Part shown: positions 16,237 to 24,266 of the stretch, piece after piece
How positions within the stretch are numbered: the stretch's first letter is position 1
How the letters are laid out: every line of letters begins with the position of its first letter
The notes under the pieces: model-generated
What the model saw: only the letters and a program-made list of their open reading frames with translations
Databases searched by the model: none
What the model was told of the DNA's origin: nothing
Origin: an uncultured bacterium
GTDB lineage: Bacteria; Planctomycetota; UBA1135; GCA-002748355
Assembly: GCA_937858895.1 (NCBI GenBank)
Contig: CALLZN010000063.1
Coordinates: forward strand, 1 to 56,042
Length of the DNA: 56,042 bases
Reading direction: 5' to 3'
Position numbers and translations under genes: made by a program

Positions 16237-17502
16237 TCAGAGACGGAGGAAGTCGCGGATCTTGTTGATCGACGCGACTTCGATGTTCCAACGCGTGGCG
16301 TTGAGGAAGTCTTCGGTCTCCGCGATCGGGGTCGCGTCTTCGCCGAGCTCTTCGCGGCCGACGATGACGAGGTCGACCTGCGGGCTCATCTTGTCGAGGA
16401 CCTTGTTACCCATGTCCTCGAGGATGCGCTTGATCTCGGGCTTGCTCAGCGGCGCAACGAAGCGACCGACGAGGTAGACGTTGCGCTTGACGTCCTTCGA
16501 GTAGAGGTCGTTCGCGATGAAGTCATTGCGGACGACTGGGTTCAGCGGATTGACGAGCCCGAGGACGCGGATCTGCGCACGATCGCGCTCGACCAGCGTG
16601 ACGACACCGTGCCCCTTCTGGCGCAGGCCGCTCTGGACGCGCTCGAGGATGCGGAAGTTCATGCCCGTCTTGACCATGTCCTTGCCGCCGATGTCGATCC
16701 AGGCGAGGCCGGTCTGGTCGGAGCTCGAGAGCACGCGACCGTCTGGCTGGTCAGGCGAGTTGATCATGCTGACCTTGCTCGTGAGGTTCGCGAGCGCGGC
16801 GCTGGCCTGCATGAGCTCGTTCTCCTTCTTCGAGATGGCCTGGTTCGAAGCTTCTTCGACGGCCTTCTTCTCTTCGATCAGCTGTTGCGTCTTCTTCCGC
16901 GCTTCGGCGACGAGCTCATTGCCCTTCTTGACTTCGTCGTCGAGCTTCTTGCGCTCGCCCTGGATGGTCGCGTTGGCGGCTCCGAGCTGGCCTTGGAGGT
17001 CCCCACGCACCGTGTCGGTCGCGGACTGGGCCGCGGCCAACTCGTTGCGCACGTCGCCGAGCTGCTTCTCGAGGTTCGCGACGAGGTCCTTGCGTGCCTG
17101 CAGTTCGGCGCCGGCGGCATTGACGATCGCGTCGAGCGTCGTGAACGACGGCGCCAGGCCGACCTTGGTCTTGAAGACGTCGAAGACGCGCTTCAAAGAC
17201 TCGGGCGTCGTGTAGCCGTTCGGTGGCGTATAGCCCTCGATCGGGGTCGTCGGGTCCTTGAACTTGTCCGCATTGCCGAGCAGGGCCGTCAGCTCCTCGA
17301 GCTGCTTGTCACGATGCTGGACGACATCGCGCTTGATCCTGGATTCCGCGGTCGCTTCGACCTTGGCCGCGACGGCTTCGTCGGCTTCGACGTGCTTCAT
17401 ATAAGCGTAGCCGCCGGCACCCAGCATCAGGACCAGGGGGACGAGGGCCCAAAAAATGTTCACGTGAGCCACGCCACGTTCGCGGGGATCCATGATGAGC
17501 AT
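16237..17502 (-). CDS. membrane-anchored coiled-coil protein with BRCT-like C-terminal domain
   Basis: 421 residues from ATG 17502, or 418 from ATG 17493; GGAGG lies 3 or 12 bases before them, so neither spacing is ideal. One membrane anchor near the N-terminus (NIFWALVPLVLMLGAGGYAY) is followed by a helical region and a long coiled coil (about 140-250, rich in E/K/A/Q heptads). A beta-rich segment (about 255-335, including GLAWIDIGGKD) comes next. The last 85 residues (NVYLVGRFVAPLSKPEIKRI ... VDLVIVGREE ... INKIRDFL) have the strand-helix-strand pattern of a BRCT domain. BRCT domains usually mediate phosphopeptide or DNA contacts in DNA-repair proteins; finding one on a membrane coiled coil is odd. 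The assignment is by pattern. Confidence 0.8.
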   Translation of the reverse strand: MLIMDPRERGVAHVNIFWALVPLVLMLGAGGYAYMKHVEADEAVAAKVEATAESRIKRDVVQHRDKQLEELTALLGNADKFKDPTTPIEGYTPPNGYTTPESLKRVFDVFKTKVGLAPSFTTLDAIVNAAGAELQARKDLVANLEKQLGDVRNELAAAQSATDTVRGDLQGQLGAANATIQGERKKLDDEVKKGNELVAEARKKTQQLIEEKKAVEEASNQAISKKENELMQASAALANLTSKVSMINSPDQPDGRVLSSSDQTGLAWIDIGGKDMVKTGMNFRILERVQSGLRQKGHGVVTLVERDRAQIRVLGLVNPLNPVVRNDFIANDLYSKDVKRNVYLVGRFVAPLSKPEIKRILEDMGNKVLDKMSPQVDLVIVGREELGEDATPIAETEDFLNATRWNIEVASINKIRDFLRL

Positions 17503-17818
17503 ATGCCTCCAGCAGAGGGGACTTCGATCTCGGGAAGTGTCGCACGTCGCGGTGACGGCCGACGGGGGCGGTGTTCAACGCCTGGGAAGTCTATCCCGAC
17601 GATTCCGGCCGAGGCGCAAGGTCTTTCGAAAGAAAGCGCAAGCGCCGCGCGCCGGTCGATGCCGAGTGAGTCATCAGGAAGACTCGACGAACGCCAGACT
17701 TAGGGCGGCCGATCCTAATGCGGTCCGCGCCGCGCCGCAATGCTCGAAAGTCGTCCAGATCTGCGCGGGCAGACGGACGGAACGGTTGGCGAGGGACGCT
17801 ACCGCGTAGGATCGCGGC
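17503..17818. other. divergent intergenic region, no gene seen
   Basis: 316 bases between the coiled-coil gene (minus) and coaE (plus). I see no convincing coding frame. The only small structure noted is a 10-base palindrome CTTTCGAAAG at 17623-17632. It should contain the promoters of both genes. Confidence 0.4.
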
Positions 17819-18475
17819 ATGGCAGCGTCCGGTACAGCATCATCGGAAACACCGTCTCCGGCAGGGCGACCGGTGCCAACGCCCCCTTGCGTCATCGGCC
17901 TCGTCGGTGGCGTGGCCTCGGGCAAGTCGACGGTTGCTCGCCTGTTCGACGAAGCAGGCTTCGTCGTGCTCGACGCGGATCGTGAAGCACGCGCCGTTCT
18001 CGAAGCCGCGGCGCTGCGGCCTTGGCTCATCCGCAACTTCGGTGACGAGGTCCAGGTGTCGACCCCTGAGGGGCCGCGCGTCGATCGGCGGCTCATCGCC
18101 GACCGCGTCTTCCGCGACGCGGCCCTGCGGCGCCGCCTCGAGCAGCGCGTGCATCCTGCCGTTGCGAAGGCGCTTCGAAGGGGCCTCGTCGAGGCACGCG
18201 GCGCTTCGCGCTCGGCAGTGCTCGATGTGCCGCTCCTCCTCGAGAGCGGCTACGCGGAACTCTGTGACTACATCCTCTTCATCGAAGTCGGCGACGACGA
18301 ACGGCAGCGGCGGGCGGTCGCACGCGGGATGGACATCGAAGACTGGAAACGACGTGAGGCCGCGCAGCTTTCTCTCGACGAAAAGCGTCGTCGCGCCGAT
18401 CGCATCGTCCCGAACGAAGCAGGCGTCGAGGCCGCGCGCACAGCAATTGCCGACCTCCTCGTCCTAGCGGTGTGA
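17819..18475 (+). CDS. coaE: dephospho-CoA kinase
   Basis: 218 residues. The P-loop GLVGGVASGKSTVA is at about residues 27-40, DADREAR follows as the substrate-binding Asp, and DVPLLLESG is the conserved CoaE motif near residue 139. It catalyses the last step of coenzyme A synthesis, ATP-dependent phosphorylation of the 3'-hydroxyl of dephospho-CoA, in the cytoplasm. The first 24 residues before the core are Ala/Ser/Pro-rich and not part of the family, so a later start is possible, but AGGA lies seven bases before ATG 17819. Length otherwise fits the family (about 200). It is followed by a repeat-rich gap and then the Rho-like gene. Confidence 0.95.
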   Translation: MAASGTASSETPSPAGRPVPTPPCVIGLVGGVASGKSTVARLFDEAGFVVLDADREARAVLEAAALRPWLIRNFGDEVQVSTPEGPRVDRRLIADRVFRDAALRRRLEQRVHPAVAKALRRGLVEARGASRSAVLDVPLLLESGYAELCDYILFIEVGDDERQRRAVARGMDIEDWKRREAAQLSLDEKRRRADRIVPNEAGVEAARTAIADLLVLAV

Positions 18476-18515
18476 CTCAGAAACCTTGACTGACACCACT
18501 AGTGGTGTGACTCAG
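18469..18515. repeat. 12-base direct repeat flanking a 16-base palindrome
   Basis: GGTGTGACTCAG occurs at 18469-18480 (overlapping the coaE stop) and at 18504-18515. Between and overlapping them is a perfect palindrome, ACACCACTAGTGGTGT (18493-18508). It could be a terminator stem, an operator, or the footprint of a small duplication. Confidence 0.6.
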
Positions 18516-18783
18516 GCAGTTGGGCATGATTCACGAGTCGCGTCCGCTGCGCGATGAGGAGCCCTGACGGATCCGGATCTTGCGATGAATCACGCGGCAG
18601 GACGGCCGCGTGGCGTTAGAGTGGTCGCGTTCGGCCTCACCAGCCGTGCCCACGCTGCAGCATCCCGCGTTGCAGCACCCACCTCGACCAGCACCTCGCC
18701 CCATCGACCCGCGCCGACCACCACAGGCGCGACGCTTGGCGGCCTCACCCACGTCCTCTCCGTCAGACCCCACCTGATACCTC
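18476..18783. other. intergenic region before the Rho-like gene
   Basis: 308 bases between coaE and the Rho-like gene. The first 40 bases hold the direct repeat and palindrome listed separately. The rest is C-rich with runs such as CACCTCGACCAGCACCTCG on the plus strand. C-rich, G-poor RNA is what Rho proteins bind, so an autoregulatory leader is possible but unproven. No small gene is supported. Confidence 0.35.
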
Positions 18784-19812
18784 ATGAGCGAGACGACTCC
18801 AGACACGTCGGATGACTCTTCGTGTCCCGAACGCGCGTCGATCTTCGACATCACCCCCTTCCAAGCCTTGCCAGCTTCCGACCTGATCGCCGCCATCGCG
18901 AAGGCTGGCGTCCATCGGCCCGAGCCTCCTACGCGTGGGCAGCTCCTCTTGGCCCTGATGCGCGCGCACGCGCAGCAGAACCGAGACCTGCTTGGCGGCG
19001 GCATCCTCGAGATCCTGCCCGACGGCTTTGGCTTCTTGCGCAATCCCGCGAAGGACTTCGCGCCGGACGTCGACGACTTCTACGTGTCCCCGAGCCAGAT
19101 CCAGCACTGTGCCCTGCGCAACGGCGACGCCGTTCGCGGCCTTTTGCGCGCTCCGCGCGGGACCGAATCGAACTTCGCGCTCTTGAAGATCCACTCCATC
19201 GATGGGGCGCAGCCGAACGACGGCTTGGGTCGGTACCTCTTCGATGAACTCGAGACGGATGAGCCTACGCGCCCGCTGCGCTTCGCGAAGGGAGCGAAGG
19301 CGCTACGCGACTTCGACCGCAAGCACGAACTGCTCCGAGGTCAGCGCATCGTGTTGCGCGGCGACGACGCAGCGCTCGCGCGAAACTTGGGGCGCAGCCT
19401 CGTCGCTGCCGCTGCCAAACTAGACGACGTCTACCCCATCGCGCTCTCGCTCGACCAGCGCCCAGCGCGTCAACCGATCGAGCGCAGCCTCGCACCCTTC
19501 GCGGTCGTCGTCGACGACACGAATCCACCCGAGGCCCAAGTCCGCGCGGCCCGCCTCTGTTTCGAGCGCGCCAAGCGCCTGGTCGAGCGCGGCTCGGACG
19601 TCATCGTCGTCATCGACTCGCTCGACGCGCACGTGCGCGCGCTCCAAGCTTCGAGCGCCACGACGAAGGCCCATGCCATCGCAGCAAGCAAGTGCCTCAT
19701 CGCGCAAGCTCGGGCCATCGCGAACGGCGGCTCCTTGACGACGATCGCGATCACGCGCGGGCTCGAACTCGATGCCCTTTCGGAGTGCCTCGACTGCAAC
19801 ATCGAGGCGTAG
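18784..19812 (+). CDS. Rho-like protein with a degenerate, P-loop-less ATPase domain
   Basis: 342 residues against about 420 for E. coli Rho. The first 165 residues align well with Rho: the N-terminal helical domain (about 24-65), then the cold-shock-like RNA-binding domain with GILEILPDGFGFLR, DDFYVSPSQIQHCALRNGD and FALLKI. The ATPase half is recognisable but altered. GQRGLIVAPPKAGKT of Rho is replaced by GQRIVLRGDDAALAR (186-200), so the Walker A Lys is gone. LLIDERPEEV becomes ALSLDQRPA. Walker B survives as DVIVVIDSL (272-280). The Q-loop LTGG segment is missing, and the protein ends soon after GGSLTTIA (316-322), losing the C-terminal R-loop region. All this is in one frame, so it is not a frameshift. 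It probably binds RNA without ATP-driven translocation. A true rho gene should exist elsewhere. Confidence 0.88.
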   Translation: MSETTPDTSDDSSCPERASIFDITPFQALPASDLIAAIAKAGVHRPEPPTRGQLLLALMRAHAQQNRDLLGGGILEILPDGFGFLRNPAKDFAPDVDDFYVSPSQIQHCALRNGDAVRGLLRAPRGTESNFALLKIHSIDGAQPNDGLGRYLFDELETDEPTRPLRFAKGAKALRDFDRKHELLRGQRIVLRGDDAALARNLGRSLVAAAAKLDDVYPIALSLDQRPARQPIERSLAPFAVVVDDTNPPEAQVRAARLCFERAKRLVERGSDVIVVIDSLDAHVRALQASSATTKAHAIAASKCLIAQARAIANGGSLTTIAITRGLELDALSECLDCNIEA

Positions 19813-19842
19813 GCATGGGCGAATCGAGTGGCGCGAAGCCGC

Positions 19843-20985
19843 TCAGCGGAAGCGAACTTCGGTGCCGTTCGAGGTCGACAGCCCGTTCGCGCCGTTGGGA
19901 TCGAGCAGCGCGACCTGCGTGATCAGACTCGCACCCCGGAGCGCGCCGAGGACCGGCAAGTTCGAACCAAGGCGCGCGGTGCCGTTGACGTCGGTCGAAA
20001 CGGGCAGCGTGAAGAGGATGGGCAGGACGTGGAGCCAGCAGGCGCCCTGGGTGAAGCGTTGCACACCGGAGATGTAAACGCCGGCCGTGCTCGGCCGCGC
20101 ATCGAGGACCGTGACTTCGAGCCAGCCGTTGTCCTTCGGTCGGCCTGACCAGAGCGCGCGCGGCGCGATGTTGTTCGTGCCCGGGCAGCCCTGGCCGAAG
20201 GTATCGAAGACGACGTCATTAGTCGTGAAAGCGAAGCCGTCCTGCGGAACGACCCAGGCGAAGGCATTGAGCCAGAGGCGCCGCGTCTCGATGTCCCAAC
20301 CCGATGTTCCGCAGCCGCTCTTGACCGTCGAGGAGAGGAGCTCTTCGTCAGCGATCACGATGAGCTTGCCCGGACCGATGGCGAAGCTCGCAGCCAGCGC
20401 TTCGGTCGGACCGTGGGAGAGGCAGGGCGTCCCGGTCGGCCCGATCGTCGCGAAGGAGCCAGACCAACCACTGTTGAGCTTGAAGCCCGTGGTCGCGGTT
20501 CCGAACGGCCCCACGCTCATCGGCGTGTTGGGGTTGATGCGAACATCGGCCGTCGCGAAGCTGCCGAGGGTGCCTTGGGTCACCGGCAACATGGCTTGAG
20601 CTGCCCAGTTGCCGAAGACGATGACCCCACCCCCCTTGCAGAGGAAGGAGTTGAGCATCGAGACTTCTTGGACCGACAACGTTGCCTGGTCGATCGTCTG
20701 CCCGAGGATCACGACGTCTGCGTTGGCGAGGTCAGCCGCCGTGATCGCCGCCACGGGCGTCTCGTACTTGACCGAGCGCTTGACGACACCCGCGGCGCCG
20801 AAGTTGGCAGGGTTCGTTAGCTCGAGGTTCGCGAACTGGAAGAAGCTGCTGCTGGTGAAGGCCAAGGTCGTGCCTTGGCAGGCACTGTAGCGAGTCGAGT
20901 CGAGGGTCAGGACGCGGATCGGACTTTGAGCGCCGAGGCCCGCGGTCAGGATTCCGAGGCCGAGGAGAGGCAGAATCGGACGCAT
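19843..20985 (-). CDS. exported protein with shared C-terminal beta module
   Basis: 380 residues with a signal peptide (MRPILPLLGLGILTAGLGAQ) and GGAG six bases before ATG 20985. The middle (about 25-250) resembles class I glutamine-amidotransferase/flavodoxin-like alpha-beta folds found in exported proteins (ADVVILGQTID, GGGVIVFGNWAAQ, LIVIADEELLSS). It would detect or hold a ligand rather than show a clear catalytic triad. The last 120 residues begin FGQGCPGTNNIAPRALWSG and form the beta-rich module shared with the proteins at 28320, 38354 and 45162. It converges on the Rho-like gene (30-base gap). Exact role unknown; probably periplasmic or surface-located. Confidence 0.8.
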   Translation of the reverse strand: MRPILPLLGLGILTAGLGAQSPIRVLTLDSTRYSACQGTTLAFTSSSFFQFANLELTNPANFGAAGVVKRSVKYETPVAAITAADLANADVVILGQTIDQATLSVQEVSMLNSFLCKGGGVIVFGNWAAQAMLPVTQGTLGSFATADVRINPNTPMSVGPFGTATTGFKLNSGWSGSFATIGPTGTPCLSHGPTEALAASFAIGPGKLIVIADEELLSSTVKSGCGTSGWDIETRRLWLNAFAWVVPQDGFAFTTNDVVFDTFGQGCPGTNNIAPRALWSGRPKDNGWLEVTVLDARPSTAGVYISGVQRFTQGACWLHVLPILFTLPVSTDVNGTARLGSNLPVLGALRGASLITQVALLDPNGANGLSTSNGTEVRFR

Positions 20986-21190
20986 TGGTTGCTCCAGGAG
21001 GGACGTGGGGTGCTTTGGACGCAGGCTCGCGGAGGCTTCTACTAGGCGGCAAGGCTGCGTACAGACAAGCGCCTAATTAGGTTCAGGGCGCTCCGCGCGC
21101 CAGCTCGAATCGAAGCCGGGCTGCGACTTCGATGCCGACGTAGTCTAGCCCAAGCCCGCGTCGATCCGAAGCGCAGGCAGGCTGTCGACC

Positions 21191-22711
21191 TCAGTCCTTC
21201 CTGCGGTCGTTGCGCGCGAGTTCGAGCAGCCGGTCGAGTTGAGCCCTCATACGGTTCTGCGCTTCTACGAGCTTCTGCACTTCCTTGCGCAAGCTCTCGA
21301 GGTCTGGACTCGCCTCGGGGACGGCCTCCGCAGCCATGACCTCGGGCTTTGGCTCCGTGACCGCTCGCGCGGTCTCAGCGCTCAAATCGAGCCAGGCAGC
21401 GAGGTCTTCGGCGCCGAGATAGCCCGTCACAGTGCGCTTGGAGCCGTCGGGCCGAACGACGATGAGGCGCGGAATCGAGTCGACATCGTAGGCGTCGGCG
21501 ATGGCCTCTTGGCGTTCGACGTCGACCTGAACCGGGACGAAGCCGGCGAGCCGCTTCGCGATCTCTGGCCGCTCGAAGTTGCCGAGGAGCATCTTGCAGG
21601 GGCCCGACCAACCGGCAGTGAAGGCTAAGAGGGCAGGCTTGCCGCTGGCCTTGGCCTTGGCGAGCGCCGCGTTGACATCGTCTGCCCACGCCAAAGCTGA
21701 CTTGGTCTCGGCGGCGGCCTTGTCGGCGGCTGCCTTCGCCGCTGCTGCTGCGGCGGCTGCTGCTGCCTTTTGCTGCTTCTGGACGGCTTCGGCCGCTTGA
21801 ACGGCCTCGGCAGCTTCTCTCGACGCCTTGGCGACGGCTTCGGCTGCGCTCGCGCGAGCGCGGGCGATGGCCTCGCGCGCTCGCTCGAGCTCGCGCCTCG
21901 CTGCCTCACCTTCGGCATCGGGAACCGCGGCGTCCCGCGGGCTGCTGCTGTCCGCCCTGGCGGCGCCGCTCGCTTCTTCGCGCGCACCGAGCGTGACCTG
22001 GATGTCGAGCTGCTTGCCGTTTCGCAGAATCACGACCTCGAGAGGATCACCCGGCTTCTTGCTGCGAATGCGCGTGACGATGTCGGCTTGCGTCTTCACG
22101 GCCTTTCCGTCGACACGCAGGACGACATCGCCTGGCGCGAGCTTGGCGCCCTGCGCCGCGCTACCGCTGGTGATCCCGGCGATGCGCACGCCTTGCTCCG
22201 CGCCCTCATCGAGCGTGACGCCGAGGAAGGGCTGACCTCGCGGAGCTGTAGTCGGACTCTTGGTGCTGCTCTGCGCTTCGGGCTTCTGCGGGCTGGCAAC
22301 CTTTGGCGTCGGCTGGGCTGTTTCTTGTTCTTGCGCCTTCTGCTGCGCCGCCGCCTCGGGGCGAAGGCCGAGGACGACCGGGACCACCATGTTGCCGGCA
22401 CCCCGCCGCAAGCTCAGTTCGATGCGCGTCTTGGCCGGCTTCGTGCCGATGAGCGACAGGAAGGCATCGACGTCTCCGGCAGCCTTGCCGTCGACCGCCA
22501 GGATCACGTCGCCGACGAGCAAGCCTGCTTCTTCGGCCGGCGACTTCGCGTCGATCTCGACGAGCTTTGGCGCTTCGCCGCGCCGCCCCTCGACGACGAC
22601 GCCGAGCCAACCCGGTGATGGCCTGCCGCCGACGTTCCTTGCCTGGGCGGCCACCGATGCGACGAGGGTGGTGACAACAAGAAGAGACGAGAGCGGGCGA
22701 AGACCAGACAT
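21191..22711 (-). CDS. exported PDZ-PDZ-thioredoxin-fold protein with SxxC active site
   Basis: 506 residues from ATG 22711 (GGAG six bases upstream). The order is: signal peptide (1-23); PDZ 1 (about 33-115, WLGVVVEG, GDVILAVDGKAAGDVDAF); PDZ 2 (about 160-242, FLGVTLDEG, GDVVLRVDGKAV); a long Ala-rich helix or coiled coil (265-345) with an 11-residue poly-Ala run; a thioredoxin fold (350-445); and a C-terminal coiled coil (470-503). In the thioredoxin domain the usual WCGPCK is WSGPCK (Ser369, Cys372), so the attacking Cys is missing while the resolving Cys and the cis-Pro (SIPRL) remain. It is unlikely to be a normal reductase and may be a chaperone, peroxidase-like or binding module. PDZ domains suggest binding of protein C-termini in the periplasm. 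Confidence 0.88.
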   Translation of the reverse strand: MSGLRPLSSLLVVTTLVASVAAQARNVGGRPSPGWLGVVVEGRRGEAPKLVEIDAKSPAEEAGLLVGDVILAVDGKAAGDVDAFLSLIGTKPAKTRIELSLRRGAGNMVVPVVLGLRPEAAAQQKAQEQETAQPTPKVASPQKPEAQSSTKSPTTAPRGQPFLGVTLDEGAEQGVRIAGITSGSAAQGAKLAPGDVVLRVDGKAVKTQADIVTRIRSKKPGDPLEVVILRNGKQLDIQVTLGAREEASGAARADSSSPRDAAVPDAEGEAARRELERAREAIARARASAAEAVAKASREAAEAVQAAEAVQKQQKAAAAAAAAAAKAAADKAAAETKSALAWADDVNAALAKAKASGKPALLAFTAGWSGPCKMLLGNFERPEIAKRLAGFVPVQVDVERQEAIADAYDVDSIPRLIVVRPDGSKRTVTGYLGAEDLAAWLDLSAETARAVTEPKPEVMAAEAVPEASPDLESLRKEVQKLVEAQNRMRAQLDRLLELARNDRRKD

Positions 22712-22911
22712 CGATTTCTCCAGTGGGCGGACCGAGGAAGCGCCACGACAGTACCGGATTCCGAAGCCAGAAGCGTGCTTCGCGCGAGGCAAAACGCGCG
22801 GACTCCTAGCTCGTGCCGTTGGCGGCGAGCGGCTACGGCTCGGCCGAGAGGATACTCCAGATCGCCGTCAGGAAGCTTTCCCAGAACCCTGCGACTTCAG
22901 CGCCGCGGCGG

Positions 22912-24207
22912 TCAGTCCTTGCGTGCGGCCTTCGTAAAGCCGAGGCCGAAGCCGTCTTCGTCGCTGCCGAAGACCTGGTCGAGGCTGCCCGGAATCGAGT
23001 CGAGGGCCTCGTTGGCATCGAGGGCGTGGGCGGCGAGGTCCATCGACTCTTCGAGGGACAGGTCCTCGTCGTCGTCGAAGAGGGCATCGCTTCCGCCAGG
23101 CGGCACGATGACGCCGTCGCGGGCGAAGCCACAGAGCATCATGCCGAGGTCGAAGTTGTTGAGGCCGGTCTGTGCAGCAATGTCCCGGAAGCTGTTGATG
23201 CCGTCGACGAGCGTCAGCGCCTTGATCTCGACCACATCGAGTGAGAGCTGACCGATCTTCATGTACATGTCGCTCGTCGGCTCGATCGGCGCATCGAGCT
23301 CCGGAAAGACGCGCTGGATTCGGCGCCAGTCGTCGATGCGCCTGTGCCCCTCGAGCAGCAGCGGCGTCACGGGCATGCCGACATGGTGTTCCTCGACGAA
23401 GGCCGGCAGCTTTTCCATCGCCGTGTAGCCGAAGGCGCAGTGCTTGCCGTCCTGCAGGTAGGCGTAGATCTGCTCGAAGCCGAGGTTGCGGAGCTGGTCC
23501 CGCAGTTCATCGGAGCGCAGAAAGCCCCGCTCGTGCAAGGTCAGGAGCACCGGCGTCCCGTTCGTGCTGCGGATCTCGTTGGCCTCGAGCAAGAGGTCCT
23601 GCGGGATCTCGCGCCACCGCGTGAGCCCACGACCTTGGATGAGGCGTTGGCGCAGGCAATGCGGGTCGATGAAGGCGATGAGACCGTCCTTGAACCAGAT
23701 GTCGAGGCGCGCCTCGGGATTCTGCAAGGAGAGCTGGCCCGTGTGCTTGCCTGCCCCGAGGAGCTGCAGCAGCTCGTCCATCGAAATGAAGTCCGCGCGC
23801 CCGGCGAGGTGGAAGTCCTTGGGCGCGCCTTCTTCCATGAGCACGCGGTCGATGACGTGCGCGAACTCGGCGAGCGCCGCGCCCGTGAGCACGGTCCCGA
23901 GCAAGAACTCGGCAGCCTTGCGCGGATCGCCACTGATGTCAGCGTTGTCGTAGAACTCACCGAAGCCGCGAATCACGCGCCCGAAGAGGACCTCGGTCAG
24001 CATGTCCTTGGTCTCCCCGCCCGGCGCCGTCAGCGAGTGCCGGCGGCCGAAGAGGTCTTTCACGCGGTCGAGCAGGTGCCCGAAGTCAGCCTCGGCTTCG
24101 GCGCGATCGGCTCCGATCATCGTCTTGACCGTCTCCAAGATCCGCGTGCTCAGGTCGACGACCTTGGCTTCGGTGGAGTTGGCGGAGATCGGACGAATGG
24201 TTGCCAT
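22912..24207 (-). CDS. DUF4388 (PATAN-type) protein
   Basis: About 431 residues from ATG 24207 (AAGG four bases upstream; the frame is open to 24258). The central segment, about 130-190 (GRADFISMDELLQLLGAGKH, TGQLSLQNPEARLDIWFKDG), is a typical DUF4388 domain, which family knowledge links to signalling proteins in gliding and social bacteria. An N-terminal helical region precedes it, a winged-helix-like repeat follows (ERGFLRSDELRDQLRNLGFE), and the C-terminus is very acidic (LFDDDEDLSLEESMD). It is probably a cytoplasmic signalling or scaffold protein. It is divergent from the DUF3810 gene (59 bases apart). A second DUF4388 protein is at 46315. Confidence 0.8.
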   Translation of the reverse strand: MATIRPISANSTEAKVVDLSTRILETVKTMIGADRAEAEADFGHLLDRVKDLFGRRHSLTAPGGETKDMLTEVLFGRVIRGFGEFYDNADISGDPRKAAEFLLGTVLTGAALAEFAHVIDRVLMEEGAPKDFHLAGRADFISMDELLQLLGAGKHTGQLSLQNPEARLDIWFKDGLIAFIDPHCLRQRLIQGRGLTRWREIPQDLLLEANEIRSTNGTPVLLTLHERGFLRSDELRDQLRNLGFEQIYAYLQDGKHCAFGYTAMEKLPAFVEEHHVGMPVTPLLLEGHRRIDDWRRIQRVFPELDAPIEPTSDMYMKIGQLSLDVVEIKALTLVDGINSFRDIAAQTGLNNFDLGMMLCGFARDGVIVPPGGSDALFDDDEDLSLEESMDLAAHALDANEALDSIPGSLDQVFGSDEDGFGLGFTKAARKD

Positions 24208-24266
24208 GCGGCCTTGATTTATCCTGCTCACGAAGTCGGCGCCCCAGAGGCTCCGCACGGAGCTTC

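Noticed and set aside
19330..19400. A frameshift as the cause of the missing Walker A in the Rho-like gene
   Set aside because: Sequence before and after the site aligns with Rho in the same frame, and neither other frame gives a GKT-type P-loop.
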